Source: Orobanche coerulescens (taxonomy: Eukaryota; Streptophyta; Magnoliopsida; Lamiales; Orobanchaceae). From it: 64,000 bases of DNA. Every line of letters starts with the position of its first letter. Position 1 is the first letter of the stretch. Below the pieces are notes generated by a model. The model was not told where the DNA came from, made no database searches, and saw only the letters and a list, made by a program, of their open reading frames with translations. Below, piece by piece: positions 1-12,339 of this stretch. The translations under genes were made by a program, and so were the position numbers. The stretch spans positions 49,219,501 through 49,283,500 of the forward strand of contig CM065803.1 in the NCBI GenBank assembly GCA_033398695.1. The letters run 5' to 3'.

Positions 1-698
1 CGAAGGTTGGACCGAACTGTCCTATTTATACTGTCCCAGATTAGCGCACGCTATGACTTGATATTTAGCGTGCGCTAGCGGTTTACTGGGCAGTCCAGTG
101 AGGTCTGAAATGCCTCGTTAGCGTGCGCTACGACTTGGTAGCGTGCGCTAATACCTTACCGATAGCGTGCGTTATCCCAAATTGTTAACGTGCGCTACTG
201 ATGTCTGATATTCAAAGACTGAAATCCAGAACCTACTGTCCTCTGTCTTGCACGCGTTAGCGTGCGCTACTAATGTAACTTAGCATGCGTTGCCAACACA
301 ATTAGCGTATGCTACTTACCACTCGTAGCGTGCGCTACGAATTTCCCAAATCAGCCCAGTACCTTCTGGACTGTCTGCCTCACTTGCGCTAGCGTGCACT
401 AATACTGACTCATAGCGTGCGCTACATGCACCTCATTAGCGCGCGCTAACTACAATGTGTAGCGTACGCTACCTCTCAAACTGAAAATAAAAACATGACG
501 ATGATTATGACAATAATCTCGGCTCGAACTCAAACAGTGATGAATGACGAAAAACAACTGATACGCGATTCCAAAGTACACCGAACGATGGTGAACATAG
601 TTGACTGAATATGAATGATGAATGATTATTACTGAGTAAAAAAATTCTGAGTGACAGTTACTGAATGATAATAAATGAATTCACAACCGGGTATTACA
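1..698 (-). repeat. Element A 3' LTR (partial; U3 end only)
   Basis: Matches 5940-6637. On the minus strand it starts TGTAATACCCGG immediately after the polypurine tract. It holds the same array of TAGCG(TG)CGCTA-like palindromes (about 40-475) and the TATA-type run near 22-32. The remaining 2.4 kb of this LTR lies left of the window. Confidence 0.92.
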
Positions 699-700
699 TA

Positions 701-735
701 CTCCCCCCCTTAAAAAGAGTTTCGTCCTCGAAACT
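701..735 (-). other. Element A polypurine tract with preceding hairpin
   Basis: On the minus strand an inverted repeat, AGTTTCG / CGAAACT with a 4-nt loop (718-735), is followed by TCTTTTTAAGGGGGGGAG and then the 3' LTR. A purine-rich run abutting the 3' LTR is the plus-strand primer of LTR elements. The same hairpin plus tract recurs in elements B, C, E and F. Confidence 0.85.
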
Positions 736-1390
736 GAGGGTAAACAACTCGGGATATGAACTATCCATCACGATCTGAAAACAATAACGCCCAAATAGTC
801 CTCGGGACCAAATCAACCGTAAGCCCAAGTCCCCTAGACTTGACGTCTCGAAACACAGTGAACGATTTCCCAAATTATCACGAAATCTCGAGTACAACGT
901 CGAAGGGATGAACTCCCAACAAATGACCCAAATCTCAAGATTCTCGAATATGATCATAATAAGATAGTCCAACAATAAATGATTCACAGTCACGATACAT
1001 TATTACGGATAGATTTACACAGTCATCCAATAATAAGGTTACATCTCAAATGTACCCAACATCGATATCCTACCATATCATCGATTTCCTCTATCTCAAC
1101 AATTTAAGGTATATCCGACGATGAACTCGCCGCTAACTAAGATCTCAGAAGGTCACGAGAATGAAAGTGGCAAAAATGAAAGATGAATGATAAATGACTA
1201 TAAATCCGACCAGGATTAAGAATGACTCACCAACGTGAATTAATAACGTCATGAGTGATAGATCAAGTGAAATTATTGGAACCATTGTTCCTCGTGAATT
1301 GAATGATTAGTTTCCTGATGACAAGTCCCAACATGATTGATGTATGATGAATGAATTATATGAATGAATGAACGACAACGAAATGAATGA

Positions 1391-1618
1391 TTATACTATT
1401 AACGAACAAGAATTAACTTGTTCAAACCGGTGATGAATGTCCTTACCTCTGGCCCTCGAGGCCTGATAGGGTCCCTTGGATGATGCACGGGCTGGAGTAA
1501 CGAAGTCTCTCGAGGCCCTTGAGCTCTCTTGAGATTTACTGTCGCTAGAACCCCTGCAGTATTTCTGCCGGTGTCCCTGCCTCCCACACAGAAAAGAAAC
1601 AATAGCCGCACCGTACAC
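1391..1618 (-). pseudogene. Element A gag C-terminal remnant with damaged zinc knuckle
   Basis: A 75-residue open stretch contains CGRQGHRQKYC, which fits the last three ligands of a CX2CX4HX4C zinc knuckle (nucleocapsid RNA-binding motif). The first cysteine position is occupied by serine, so the knuckle cannot bind zinc normally. It lies downstream (minus strand) of the main gag block 2024-2656 and is separated from it by about 400 bp of frameshifted sequence. This is the decayed nucleocapsid part of the same gag. No protease or polymerase sequence follows before the polypurine tract. Confidence 0.65.
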
Positions 1619-2023
1619 CGGTACTAACGTGACTGCTGAATCACGCTAGCAAACAAACAATCGAACTCGTCGCCCGAGAGGAAGATGATGTCCCAAAGAC
1701 GAAGACGACTAGAAAACGACTTGGATGTCTGAGCCCGATGTCCCTCCGAACGAGCCGGCATTCTAGTCCTCTCACCAAGAAATCGAAGGATGCTTCGAGT
1801 AAGCTCCTTGATCAAAAGCTCTGCTCCAAGAGCCTTCCCGATGAACTCACTAAGTGAATTACAATTGTGATTGAACAACCGCATCCTCAATGCGGATTTA
1901 GCCTCTTGCTAAAATACTTAATTTTATCCGCCTCAAGACGGATAATTGACGAAGCAAATCAAGTAGTCCCGAAACTTCTCAAAGAATGACAATAACACCC
2001 TCGTCCCTCGTCGGGTTCGGGGT

Positions 2024-2656
2024 TCAAAACCTCGACAACTTGGCTTCACGAAGTGGAGCCGGATAATACCTCTCTAACATGAGAGTCTTGAACTCGCTCC
2101 AAATACAATCACGATCGATGGGTTTCACAGAAAGCCACCACGAATAAGCGCCCTTACTCAAGTAATAAGCCGCTACTGCCACTTTACTCTCTTCCGGACA
2201 CTGAACCATGTCGAAGAGTTTATCAAAATGCTCGAGCCAATGAACAATATCAGCTGGTTCCAACGAACCCTCAAAAGTAGGCGGCATCTGACGAGAGATA
2301 TCGCCAACAATCTGATTCACTCCTCCAGTCTGTCCATGAAATGGCACCTGGCATCCCTGTTGCGGTGGACCACGAACCATCGAGGTATGCATGGTCTCCA
2401 CTATCCGCGTCATCTGAGTCATCTGGGCCATCATGCCCTGCATAAATATGAGTGGGTCAACCCGAACACCTTCCGAGTGATCTGCTCCTCGGGTACGACT
2501 CCCTGACGGTGAATGGTTATCTGACAGTGAATGAGTAGCCTCGCTATTTGATGAATTAATGATATCCCTTGCGTTCGTGTGGGCATGCACACGAGATCCC
2601 GGGTTCCGGCCCGCACCGCGGCCTCTTCCCCTGCGTCCTCTAACAGCTCTATCCAT
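2024..2656 (-). pseudogene. gag: Element A Gag (capsid-type retrotransposon gag domain), C-terminally broken
   Basis: The open frame is 210 residues. The N-terminus is arginine/glycine rich (about residues 5-20), followed by a polar linker. A typical plant Ty3/gypsy gag domain then runs from about residue 123 to the end, including PPTFEG, WLEHFDKLFD, the YYLSKGAYSWW block and WSEFKTLMLERYYP. These blocks match in order those of gag in element E of this window (for example GEAFDWWEAIRP and WTEFKLMMEAQYCP), so both belong to the same broad chromovirus-like group. The frame stops shortly after the domain where gag should continue to the zinc knuckle. The knuckle is found out of frame at 1391-1618. 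Gag would form the virus-like particle; this copy is probably inactive. Confidence 0.82.
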
Positions 2657-2949
2657 ACTGAAGTAGGAAAGTCACATGATGATTATAAATTCCGCATGAA
2701 TATCGCATTATGATTACGTTACAGAGTGACAATAATGAGCATACACGCTCTCGCACAATGAATGCATTAATGATTTAATGAAATGATCGTCAACATTACG
2801 TCAGAGTAGAATAAGATCGTATGAAACATCAAATGAGGTAACATGATTGGCTGATGAAATTCCTGAAATGATTACCTTGAACAAGTTAACAAGGTTGAAA
2901 ATTCGATCCTCAAGATCAACAACTGAACCGTGAGATGGGCTGAATGATT

Positions 2950-3165
2950 AATGAATTAACTGAACAATGAGATCGAATGAGTGATGAATGAATTATCTGA
3001 GTGATGATATTGACTGAGTGATGAATGAATTAACTGACTGATGAATGAATTATCTGAGTGATGTTATTGACTGAGTGATGAATGAATTAACTGAGTGATG
3101 GATGAATTATCTGAGTGATGATATTGACTGAGTGATAAATGAATTAACTGAGTGATGAGATCAAA
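2950..3165. repeat. Degenerate TGAxTGA-rich tandem repeat in element A leader
   Basis: Repeated variants of gagtgatgaatgaatta / ctgagtgatgatattga form about three units of roughly 60 bp. They lie between the primer site and gag. No coding potential is evident. Confidence 0.7.
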
Positions 3166-3544
3166 ATGATGATTGAGAGTTATTAACTGATAAATGAGTT
3201 GATCCTTAATGCTTACACAAGTCACACGTGCTCCAAAACAATTAGTCATGAATCAATCATAACACTAATATCACATATAGGGTTCAGCAAAGCATGAACA
3301 ATTAATGACATGATGAATGTATGAACACAAAGAGAATCGAGTCCTTACACAGGTCATACGAAGCTTCGAGGTCTCGCGATACTAGTCTTCACTGACGACG
3401 ACTCGATGAATGAATGACTCGTGCAGTTGCACTAATATTACGACTCACAAAACCCGACTGACTAGATTGTCATAACCTGACAGTCCCACTACTACCGCGT
3501 CGGTAGGACCACATAACTCACATCTCAGGGTATTTCACAACCCA

Positions 3545-3560
3545 AAGGCTCTGATACCAT
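3545..3560 (-). other. Element A primer-binding site
   Basis: The minus strand reads TGGTATCAGAGCC three bases inside the 5' LTR end. This is the usual plant LTR-element complement of the 3' end of initiator methionine tRNA. Confidence 0.85.
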
Positions 3561-3601
3561 TTCTGTAACATCCCCAAATCCTATTGGGTTATTACAGTGC
3601 C

Positions 3602-3626
3602 GTGGACCCCACGCCAGGAGATCCAC
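3602..3626 (-). other. LTR 3'-end hairpin of element A
   Basis: The minus-strand arms are GTGGATCTCC and TGGGGTCCAC with loop TGGCG: 25 nt, 9 of 10 positions paired counting G-T. It is followed by CGGCACTGTAATA. Its homologues in B, C, E and F have different arm sequences that still pair. Confidence 0.7.
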
Positions 3627-3923
3627 CAGGCGAACATGACTAAAATACATTAAATTAAACAACAAGGGAAAATCATAGTCCCTACCATGATATCCGACAC
3701 AATATTCCGATAAGGAATTCCAACGACAACGATGGGCCTACATGGCCAAGAGTAAAAATACAACATCCACGAGCATCTGATCGGGTAATACAAAATGACA
3801 ATGACTGACAAACTGAAGAACACTCCAACCGACTGACCACCATGAACAACTCGGACTAGTATCGCTTGAATGCCTCGTCGCCATCATCATGCCCCTGTGT
3901 CCCAACTCTCTCCTCGCAAGCAC

Positions 3924-5797
3924 CTAAAACATGAAAAATATGTTCCGCCCCCACGGGGTCAGTCATCCAGATAATGAACATCAAATACATGTATAATATG
4001 ATATGCATCCAAAGGCAGAATGAAATGGTACAATGATGATAATAATACGAGATGCTCACAAACCAAGGTAAGAACCGAGCATTCGTGAAATACTATGTCC
4101 ACGGCATACTATTAATACCTGTCTGACAGGTTAGAACATAAATGCCCAACGGCGAATCATAATCACAGAATACCATAATGAATTAAACGACATGAACCAA
4201 ACCAGAACTGAATTAATTATGAATCGCAATGCCCGAAGGCTCCAATGAAATTACCAGGACAATAATAATAAGGCTTGAAAACCATTCAGCCTAAGCTGTC
4301 AAATATCACAATCACATGAAGCTGAAACAGCCCGAAGCTGTTATTGATTAGGGCCGAAGCCACGGCACGAAGCCGTATCACCATTAGGGCCGAAGCCACG
4401 GCATGAAAGCCGTATCACAATTAGGGCCGAAGCCACGGCATGAAAGCCGTATCACAATTAGGGCCGAAGCCACGGCATGAAAACCGTATCACAATTAGGT
4501 CCGAAGCCACGGCATGAAAGCCATATCACAATTAGGGCCGAAGCCATGGCATGAAAGTCGTATCACAATTAGGGATGGTATGCTGCCTTGAGTCGGCCAG
4601 CACCATCCTCGACAGTCCCCACTCAACACCTCGATTGCCTTAAAATGGCAAACCGATGAGAATGATGCAGCGGATGATTCCATGAATGATTGAGCGTTTC
4701 GATTTCCTTATAATGGCTAATCGATATGAATGATATGAGAAATGATTGAATACCTAGATTGCCTTAGAACGATCAATCGATACAATGATTTAGTGAATGA
4801 TTGAACATTTCGATTTGCCTGAGAATGGCAATTCGATAACAATGATATGAAGGATGCCTCGGCACCTTTAATCGGTTACCGACGACGAAGGTGAGGAATG
4901 AATAAGCCAATGCCTTTAATCGGCTTGTACAGTTCTAATGACAATCCAAACAGGAATAACAATGATCTCAACGATGTCTTTAATTGACATCTATATTAAC
5001 AACAATCGATACATCGATACCGCGAACCGGCTATCGACAATGACATTAATAATGAGTATCACAATGCCTTGAATCGGCCGTTAACGAACAACAATAAACA
5101 TTTGGCAAAATTGCTGAAAGGTATCGTATCGAACGATCTCTTGATATCAATGAATTCATGAAGAGACTTAGTCTCGGAATGATACAACACATTCATACAC
5201 ATACATGATGACATTAGCTCATTGACTAGTACAAGTATAAAACTTGCCTCAAACCGAAGGCAAGAAGGTACTTCCACGATCAACGTCCTTAATGAAATTA
5301 CCGTCCGCTCGAACAACCTTAAACAACACAAAAACCAACAATCCTCTTAATACACGAATCAAGCATGATCACAACCAACTCAAAAGTCGGTACAACAATA
5401 CCCGAAACTCATTGGGGCATTTAAACAAACGCGTTGTAAACAATCTCCAATTGTTTACAACCAAAACTCAATTACATCCGAAACCAACTCCCAATGAATG
5501 ATTCAAACCCACAAAACCTCATGAATACTATCAATAATTCAATAGGAATACTTAGAACGATATTTCAACAACATTTGGTCGAAAACCCCCCAAAATTCCA
5601 AAGTCAACCCGTAAGGGTTCTTGAACAATTCCTCAATTATTCACAAATTCCGAAAATTACACCAATGAATCTGTAGAAATACATGTATCCAAGATAGATA
5701 ATCCATATCTAACATATTCCAACATAATATTGATTTACACGAAGAGATCGAAAGCAAAACACCCAAGATCCGAAATTCTAGATCCAAGAATCATTAC
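3924..5797 (-). other. Predicted leader intron inside element A LTR
   Basis: On the minus strand the donor-like site AATCAAG|GTAATG is at 5797 and the acceptor-like TTTTTCATGTTTTAG|GT ends at 3924. A GC-type donor context, TTTGAG|GCAAGT, is at 5247. Splicing is inferred only from sites shared with four other families. Confidence 0.45.
4347..4567. repeat. 37-bp minisatellite, six units
   Basis: Six head-to-tail units start attagggccgaagccacggc. The first is 36 bp and the other five are 37 bp, which accounts exactly for 221 bp. Units differ by a few substitutions. Each contains the short inverted repeat ACGGC / GCCGT. The array lies within the predicted LTR intron. Confidence 0.93.
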
Positions 5798-5960
5798 CTT
5801 GATTTGGAGTGATGAAACTGATTTAGATGATGATTAATCCAACTTAGGAGCTTGAAGATGATGCTAGATGATTGCAGCTCGAAAAGACCTTTCCGAATCG
5901 CCCAAGCTCGTCCGAAATGGTTGAGAAATGAAGAATGGCGAAGGTTGGACCGAATCGTCC

Positions 5961-6412
5961 TATTTATATCTGCCCTGCATTAGCGCACGCTATGACTTGA
6001 TATTTAGCGTGCGCTAGCGGTTTACTGGGCAGTCCAGTGAGGTCTGAAATGCCTCGTTAGCGTGCGCTACGACTTGGTAGCGTGCGCTAATACCTTACCG
6101 ATAGCGTGCGTTATCCCAAATTGTTAACGTGCGCTACTGATGTCTGATATTCAAAGACTGAAATCCAGAACCTACTGTCCTCTGTCTTGCACGCATTAGC
6201 GTGCGCTACTAATGTGACTTAGCGTGCGTTGCCAACAAAATTAGCGTATGCTACTTACCACTCGTAGCGTGCCCTACGAATTTCCCAAATCAGCCCAGTA
6301 CCTTCTGGACTGTCTGCCTCACTTGCGCTAGCGTGCGCTAATACTGACTCATAGCGTGCGTTACATGCACCTCATTAGCGCGCGCTAACTACAATGTGTA
6401 GCGTGCGCTACC
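5961..6412 (-). promoter_or_regulatory. Element A U3: palindrome array and TATA box
   Basis: About 14 copies of a near-palindrome TAGCG(TG/CA)CGCTA occur in about 430 bp. On the minus strand they end directly at TATAAATAGG (5961-5968). Several copies carry single-base variants. The placement just upstream of TATA argues for a role in transcription or silencing of the element. Confidence 0.8.
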
Positions 6413-6637
6413 TCTCAAACTGCAAATAAAAACATGACGATAATGATGACAATAATCTCGGCTCGAACTCAAACAGTGATGAATGACGAAAAACAACTGA
6501 TACGCGATTCCAAAGTACACCGAATGATGGTGAACATAGTTGACTGAATATGAATGATGAATGATTATTACTGAGTAAAAAAATTCTGAGTGACAGTTAC
6601 TGAATGATAATAAATGAATTCACAACCGGGTATTACA

Positions 6638-7345
6638 GTCATTATGTATGATTATGGCGTCGGTAAATGTAAAGTGTAATTCTCTTGTCAAATTATGTGC
6701 TTAGAGTCCCGTGGTTATGGATGAATATATTGAGTTTTTGTGATATTGGTTGTGTCGTTCGGTGCTGTTGAGATCTTGTGCTCCCTTGTGAATTGATATA
6801 GTTCTGGGTCGTGAGTACGTGTAGGATAATATGGCCATTCTAGCAAGGTACCTCGACTATATATATTTTGTGTGTTTGACCTTTGAGAGTCGTGGTTTTG
6901 TAATTTGTGAGTTGTTACTCTTCCACCTGGGGATGGCATGTGGCCTCTGGGGGCCGATACTAATGGGTACGACCACGGAAGTGGACTTGGGTGCGTGTGT
7001 TGATGTTCTTCCACCTGGGGATGGCATGTGGCCTCTGGGGGCCAATACTAATGGGTACGGCCACGGAAGTGAACTTGGGTGCGTGTGTTGATGTTCTTCC
7101 ACCTGGGGACGGTTCGACGGGACCTCTGGGGGCCGATACTAATGGGCACGGCCGCGGAAGTGGTTTCCCACCTGGGGACGGTCCGACGGGGCCTCTGGGG
7201 GCCGATACTAATGGGTACGGCCACGGGTTACCAAGTGTGGTTTCTGTGATATTGACGTTGATGTTTTGATTAATTGTGATATTGTCCGGAGTATCACAAT
7301 GCTTTGCGCTCGGGGTCGAGAGACATTATATATCGAGTTTTTGTG
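6638..7345 (+). repeat. Element F 5' LTR, middle segment
   Basis: Nearly identical to about 27312-28010 of the F 3' LTR. It is cut on the left by element A and on the right by element B. The direct copy ttgtg at 7341-7345 is B's left target duplication. Confidence 0.9.
6918..7230 (+). repeat. Minisatellite in element F LTR (about 88-bp and about 68-bp units)
   Basis: Four units start ttccacctgggga and share gggggccgatactaatggg. The same array is at about 27598-27910 in the other LTR. The core GGTCCGACGGG also occurs in the minisatellite of element E's LTR (minus strand). Confidence 0.85.
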
Positions 7346-7654
7346 TGTAATACCCGGATTTTCAGTATAAATTTTTCGTGTTATTTTATCTGAGATATAT
7401 AGTATAGTTTGGTATCTATAAAGTATGGATAAAATAAATTGAGAACCGAGACAGTTATACTGGTGTGATTATCGTTTTTGATTGACAGATATATTCAGGA
7501 TATGTTGTATCAGGTCGAACTGATTTGGATATCAGGTATACCGTATGAGAATATTTTTGGATTCAGTATGTGTATTCAGTATGCCGTATGTTTGTATTTT
7601 GTACGCCGAGACGTTGGACAGGAACAGTTGAATTTTTGGCTAAGTATAAAAGCC

Positions 7655-8220
7655 ATTACGTACGTTAAGCCTTGGAGCTTACGTACGTAAAATGTGTTAG
7701 CTTATGTACGTTATATAGTGTACATAACGTACGTAACAAGAGGAATCGGACAGTGGGGCCCGTGGTCGGCAGCTTTCGGCGCAGATGTGGACAGGTGAGT
7801 CAACGGATGGAGTTACGTACGTTATACAGGGTGTATTACGTACGTAATACGAGTATTATACTGTAGCAAGTCAACGTACGTATTACGTACGCAACGGAAT
7901 AAGTGTTACGTACGTTACGGGGCGGTTGGCCGAGTCGTGGCCGAGAGGACCTGTAGTAGCCGAGCATGGTCGGCAGTGACTCGCACGGATGGCCGATCGC
8001 GGTCGGCAGTGACTCACTGGGGGCTAGGACTGGCCGATAACGTACGTAAGGTACCGACCGGTTATGGCCGTAAGGGACCGTTACGTACGTAAGCCTCGGC
8101 CGGTTATGTACGTAACGATGCCGGCATTTCTGGGCAGAGACGTCGGCCATGGCCGGTTACGTACGTAAGGGACCGGCCGGTTACGTACGTAAGCGTCCGG
8201 CAGTGTCCGGCTATTTAAGG
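7655..8220 (+). promoter_or_regulatory. Element B U3: TTACGTACGTAA array and TATA-like box
   Basis: About 14 copies of the palindrome TACGTACGTA and variants occur before ctatttaagg (8211-8220). Each contains the ACGT core recognised by plant bZIP factors (established for ACGT elements; binding here is inferred). The same array is at about 17686-18250 in the 3' LTR. Confidence 0.8.
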
Positions 8221-8373
8221 CCTGGACCGAGTCATATCCGGCATTTTCCACTTTTCTTCGTTCCTTCCGCGATTTTTCACCATAGATTGATGGATTTGAG
8301 TATGAGCAACTGATAACAACATGTTTTGGAAGTTGGAATCATGGATTAACATCATCTTCCACCCGGATCGAAG

Positions 8374-11300
8374 GTAAGAACACCTAAACTTTTGGTTTTT
8401 GGATGTTCTTGAGATTTCTTGGTGTTTTGGCCGATTTGCTTCGTTTTGATTCAGATTGTTGATTGAACTTGATTGTAAACTCGTAATCATTCATTATTCT
8501 TGAAGTTTTGTGAAAAGAATTCGAGTATTTCTTTGAATAATCGATTGAATTGGACTATGCCTTCAAAGTGTTCGATGAAATGTCTCAATGAGTAGAACTT
8601 GGAAAATTCTACACGTTTTCGTATGAATGGTGATGGAAATGATATTGTTGTGATGATTCTTGGTAATTATGGGAATTTTGTTAAAGGAAGATAATGAATT
8701 GGTGGTCAAATGATTCGATTATGTTGTTATGATTATGGAATCGTAGTATTCTCGATGTTCTTGGTGGTTTGTTGCGATTCATGATGTTATGAGAAGTATA
8801 TATTGAAGAACATGGTTATATACACCTTGAATTATGATTAAGGGTTGTTTAGATGTTAGAAAACATCGGGTTATGTTGTTTTATGGATTATGAACGTGAA
8901 TTTGGATAATTCGTGTTCTTAAAGAACTCTTGAGTTACATGTTATGATTTTGGAAGGATTTCGGATAATTTTGGAATGTGATTATTCACGATAATAATCG
9001 GTAAATTGTTTTCTACGAATTTACAAGTATGAACAAGAAGGAGTTTTGTCTTCGTATTTGGATTTGAAGTTGGAGTCGAATATGTTATAAAATCCTTAAT
9101 GTCGAGATGAATTGATCATTGATTTGATGAATACGTTTTAAAGTGTTGGTGTTTTGGATATGAATATGGAATATTCACATTTAGAACTAAGTTATGTATT
9201 TGGTACAATATTCGTATAGGAATACGAATATGATTTCGAGTTTGATGAGAATTATTATTCATGTTTGAATTTGGAAATTCATACTTATTGAATAAGTGTT
9301 CAATTTGGATAATGGAATTATTTGAAACCTGTGGAATATGGTTATCTATATTGTTGAATTAATTGGATTGTCCGGATTGATGATGATAACCGGTAATTGG
9401 ATTTTATTATGATTATACAAGGAGGAAACTTGTAATTGTTTTTAAGATTGAATTTGGAATCGGTAATGTTAGACCCTTGTTGGTTTAAATAGATTATGGA
9501 TATGATATTCGGATTGTGGAATCGTATTGTGGTTTTGAATTCGTGATCGATTGATTTGGTTGTTCGGATTTGTGTTTAATCGGGATTTTGTAGAACCGTT
9601 GTGCTTGTTGATCGGTTATTGATTGTTATTTGTGATCATCGAGTTACGACTTGTATCGTGGATATGGGTTCGTATTTGCTGAGTCGGATTATTTGGTATT
9701 ATGTATATGATCGAGGTTTCGTTGAACCGTTGAGTTTGTTGGTTGAGTATGTCGGTTATTGATTTTTATCGAATGTGTGTTAATCGGTTATTGCAATAGG
9801 TTGATAAGTTTTGATCGTGGATTATGACCGTTGAGTTGCGGTTGAGGCTAAAGAGTTCGTAGATTGCTTTTGGTCGGGGCTAAGGAGCTCGTAGACAAAG
9901 GCAATGGATTTTGGTAACGGCTTCGTGGTATCGGTATCGAGGCAAGTTTATACTTGTTCAGTTTATAATATTTGATGAATGGTTTCGTTTTCATTTCATT
10001 TATAATTCGTATAGCAATGTTGTTAGAAATGTAAGTTGTCGGGATAATGGTTTGTATATCGTGCTCTGGTTGTATTAAATCATAAGGTATATGATTTAAT
10101 TGTGTTCAGGGAAGACGTGAGTTATCTTTGGTCAAGGATATAGAATATCGGATATCGAGGATAGTTATCGTGATGACATAAATATCGGGATAAAGGTTTA
10201 TTGGTATTGAATCGATGGTACCTTATTTGAGATTATTTGTATAACTGTGTATTCGTTCAGGGATGTTGTTCGTGGAAAGGATGTTGTCTTCGGCTTTGAG
10301 GTAATTTATGTATTGTTCAGTTATGAGATAATTATTATGTTGAGTTGTTGTATATGTTGTATGTTGAGGCTTCATATATTGAGATTCGGACTGGTTGTTC
10401 GTTGAGGGATGTTGATCCCAGGACTATTGTTGGTATTAATGGTTATGTTGATCGTCTCATTGGGGGATGTTGATGGATATGGTCCTCGGCTTTGAGGTAA
10501 TCTAAGTATTTGTTCAGTCATGTGGATAATTAGTATGTTGAGTTGTTGTATATGTTGAGGTTTCGTGTAATGAGTTTCGTATCGGTTATTCGTTGAGGGA
10601 TGTTGATCCCAGGACTGTTGTATTGAGATCGTAGATCGTGTTGGTCATTCATTTGGGGATGATGATCCCAGGATTGATGTTTTGGATATTGATTAGTCAT
10701 GTCGACCTTTTCATTGTCGGTCTGTTGTTGTTCACTTCGGTGAGTCTTTTGATCCTTATTGGATATGTGTTTCTTTGAGTTTCGTTGTCATGTTGCATCG
10801 TGACATATCTGGAGTCATATCTGCGTGCCGATTGGTTATTGTGTAGGATTTTTAGCCGGACACATGATGGTTATGTGTTGATATTTCCACATTGAACCGT
10901 GCACACGAGACGTAGTTCGTGAGGCTAATTAGGTACAAGACCACACGTGTATGTGATCAATACCCGGGGTGGCTTGTGCACGGACACATTTCCGGATCGG
11001 GCGTACTATGACTTCCATCTTTGAGCCATATTGTTTGGTCGTTCATCCTCCATTTATGGTTGGGTATGTTCGACAGTTTGTGACTGGTTGTTCATACGCC
11101 CGAGGGGTATGTTCGACATTCGGAGTTATTTCTTGAGATCAATTATTGTTGATCATTTGGAGTTTACCTTGTTGGTGGTATTCTCGGTTATTGTTGGTCT
11201 TTTGTTGATCATTTGGAGTCTACCTTGTTGAGGGTATTCTCGGTTATAGTTGATCCTTTGTTGATCGTGTTTGTAGTTTACCTTGTTGAGGGTACTCTCA

Positions 11301-11815
11301 GTCATCGTTGATCCTTCGTTGGTCATATTGGGGCTATCATGTCGATGATATTCTCAGTGATGTATTGGTTGATCATTGTTATTGATCGTATAAGCATTCA
11401 GACTGTACGTCGATGTTCGCGATTTGTTATCATTATCATATGGTAGTTGATCTACATATATGTTGGGTACTATTGGTTTATCCAGGTTGAGTTTTGATTG
11501 TGTAATCCGATGGACAGGACTTGGCATGGATGAATTATTTCATGATTATGAGTGATGATGATGTTTTGAGGATTTTTGAGATTATTTGAATACAGTACAG
11601 TTGGTTGTGGTTGAGTCCTTTTCATCATTTGAGAATGCGAAATGTGGATTATGGTAAGGATTGGATTGTTATATGGATTGGTAAGGTTATGTCGGTAAGA
11701 TTACTTTGGTAGTATTCTTACTATATTATTACATTGGTATGTAATTATTTATGTTGATGCGATCGATATCATTTTTGAGTATTGTGGCTGACCCCGTCGT
11801 GGGCTTTATTTTTAG
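8374..11815 (+). other. Predicted leader intron inside element B LTR
   Basis: A strong donor context GGATCGAAG|GTAAGA is at 8374. The acceptor-like CTTTATTTTTAG|GTACT ends at 11815. A second, GC-type donor context ATCGAG|GCAAGT is at 9942. The equivalent sites in the 3' LTR are 18404 and 21822. Confidence 0.5.
11140..11340 (+). repeat. About 60-bp tandem repeat in element B LTR
   Basis: Successive variants of gttgatcatttggagtttac / cttgttgagggtattctcgg form three to four units, copied in the other LTR at about 21150-21350. They lie in the predicted intron. Confidence 0.75.
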
Positions 11816-12283
11816 GTACTCGGAGATCAAGCTAGTAGCGGTCGTGAGGGGATGAGCTTCCCGATGTGATACTGGCTGTGGCTTGTTTTCGGAGAATTGA
11901 GTATTCTTTTCTGGTTATTTATTTCCGCTGCAAATGTGTATTTTGAACTGTATTTATCCGCTGCGTGTGTATATCTCAAAATGGCTTTTCGGTATCTTCA
12001 TCCGCTGCGTGTGTATATTTTCAAAATGGCCTTTTGGGCATTTTACGAACTTGGGTTATTTTCGTCAAACTCTTTTTCCCAAATTATTTTATCGGTACGT
12101 TTAAGTGGTAGCTTAACGTACATTTTGAACTATCGAGAATTGGCACTTCGCCTTGTATTTTCAAATGGTATTTTATGACGGTATTTGAGAACTATGCTTT
12201 TGAAAATATTTGAGTATTTAAAATATTACCGTCATCAGCCTTTTGGCGTTTTTGAATTGGTTTTGTAAACGATTTTTAGCCTG

Positions 12284-12304
12284 GTGGGTTCCGGCAGGAC
12301 CCAC
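12284..12304 (+). other. LTR 3'-end hairpin of element B (5' LTR)
   Basis: The arms GTGGGTTCC and GGACCCAC enclose a short loop. The better-preserved copy in the 3' LTR is 22291-22313: a 9-bp stem GTGGGTTCC / GGGACCCAC with loop GGCGC. Both lie shortly before TGTAATATCC and the LTR end. Confidence 0.75.
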
Positions 12305-12339
12305 TACTGTAATATCCGGATGGTTTTGGGGGTGTTACG

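Larger units (their letters stand above)
1..6637 (-). mobile_element. Element A: gag-only Ty3/gypsy retrotransposon (TR-GAG type), left end cut by window
   Basis: Read on the minus strand this is 5' LTR (3564-6637), primer site, leader, degenerate gag, polypurine tract and a partial 3' LTR (1-698). Bases 1-698 repeat 5940-6637 with only scattered differences. The interior is 2865 bp and contains gag but no protease, reverse transcriptase, RNase H or integrase motif in any frame, so the element is non-autonomous. It sits in the 5' LTR of element F: the undisturbed sequence is seen near 27310, and the base run after 6637 (gtcat) is the expected right target duplication. The left duplication is outside the window. 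Confidence 0.9.
3564..6637 (-). repeat. Element A 5' LTR, about 3.07 kb
   Basis: The minus strand begins TGTAATACCC (6637) and ends GATGTTACA (3564), giving TG...CA ends. From its start it carries a U3 palindrome array, a TATA box (plus-strand tatttata at 5961-5968), a predicted leader intron, a 37-bp minisatellite and a hairpin at 3602-3626 close to its 3' end. No credible coding frame was seen across the LTR; the short open frames at 5059-5676 are unsupported. Confidence 0.92.
7346..12339 (+). repeat. Element B 5' LTR, about 4.99 kb
   Basis: It starts TGTAATACCCGG and ends GGGGGTGTTAC just before the primer site; the last base of the expected CA end reads G here, while the 3' LTR keeps CA. 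It contains a palindrome array and TATA (7655-8220), a predicted intron, tandem repeats near 10260-10640 and 11140-11340, and the 3'-end hairpin at 12284-12304. No convincing ORF exists: the longest frames are about 100 codons and unrelated to known domains. Confidence 0.93.

Noticed and set aside
5978..6412. CRISPR-like look of regularly repeated TAGCGTGCGCTA
   Set aside because: Eukaryotic LTR context, 12-bp units with irregular spacing and no conserved-length unique spacers.
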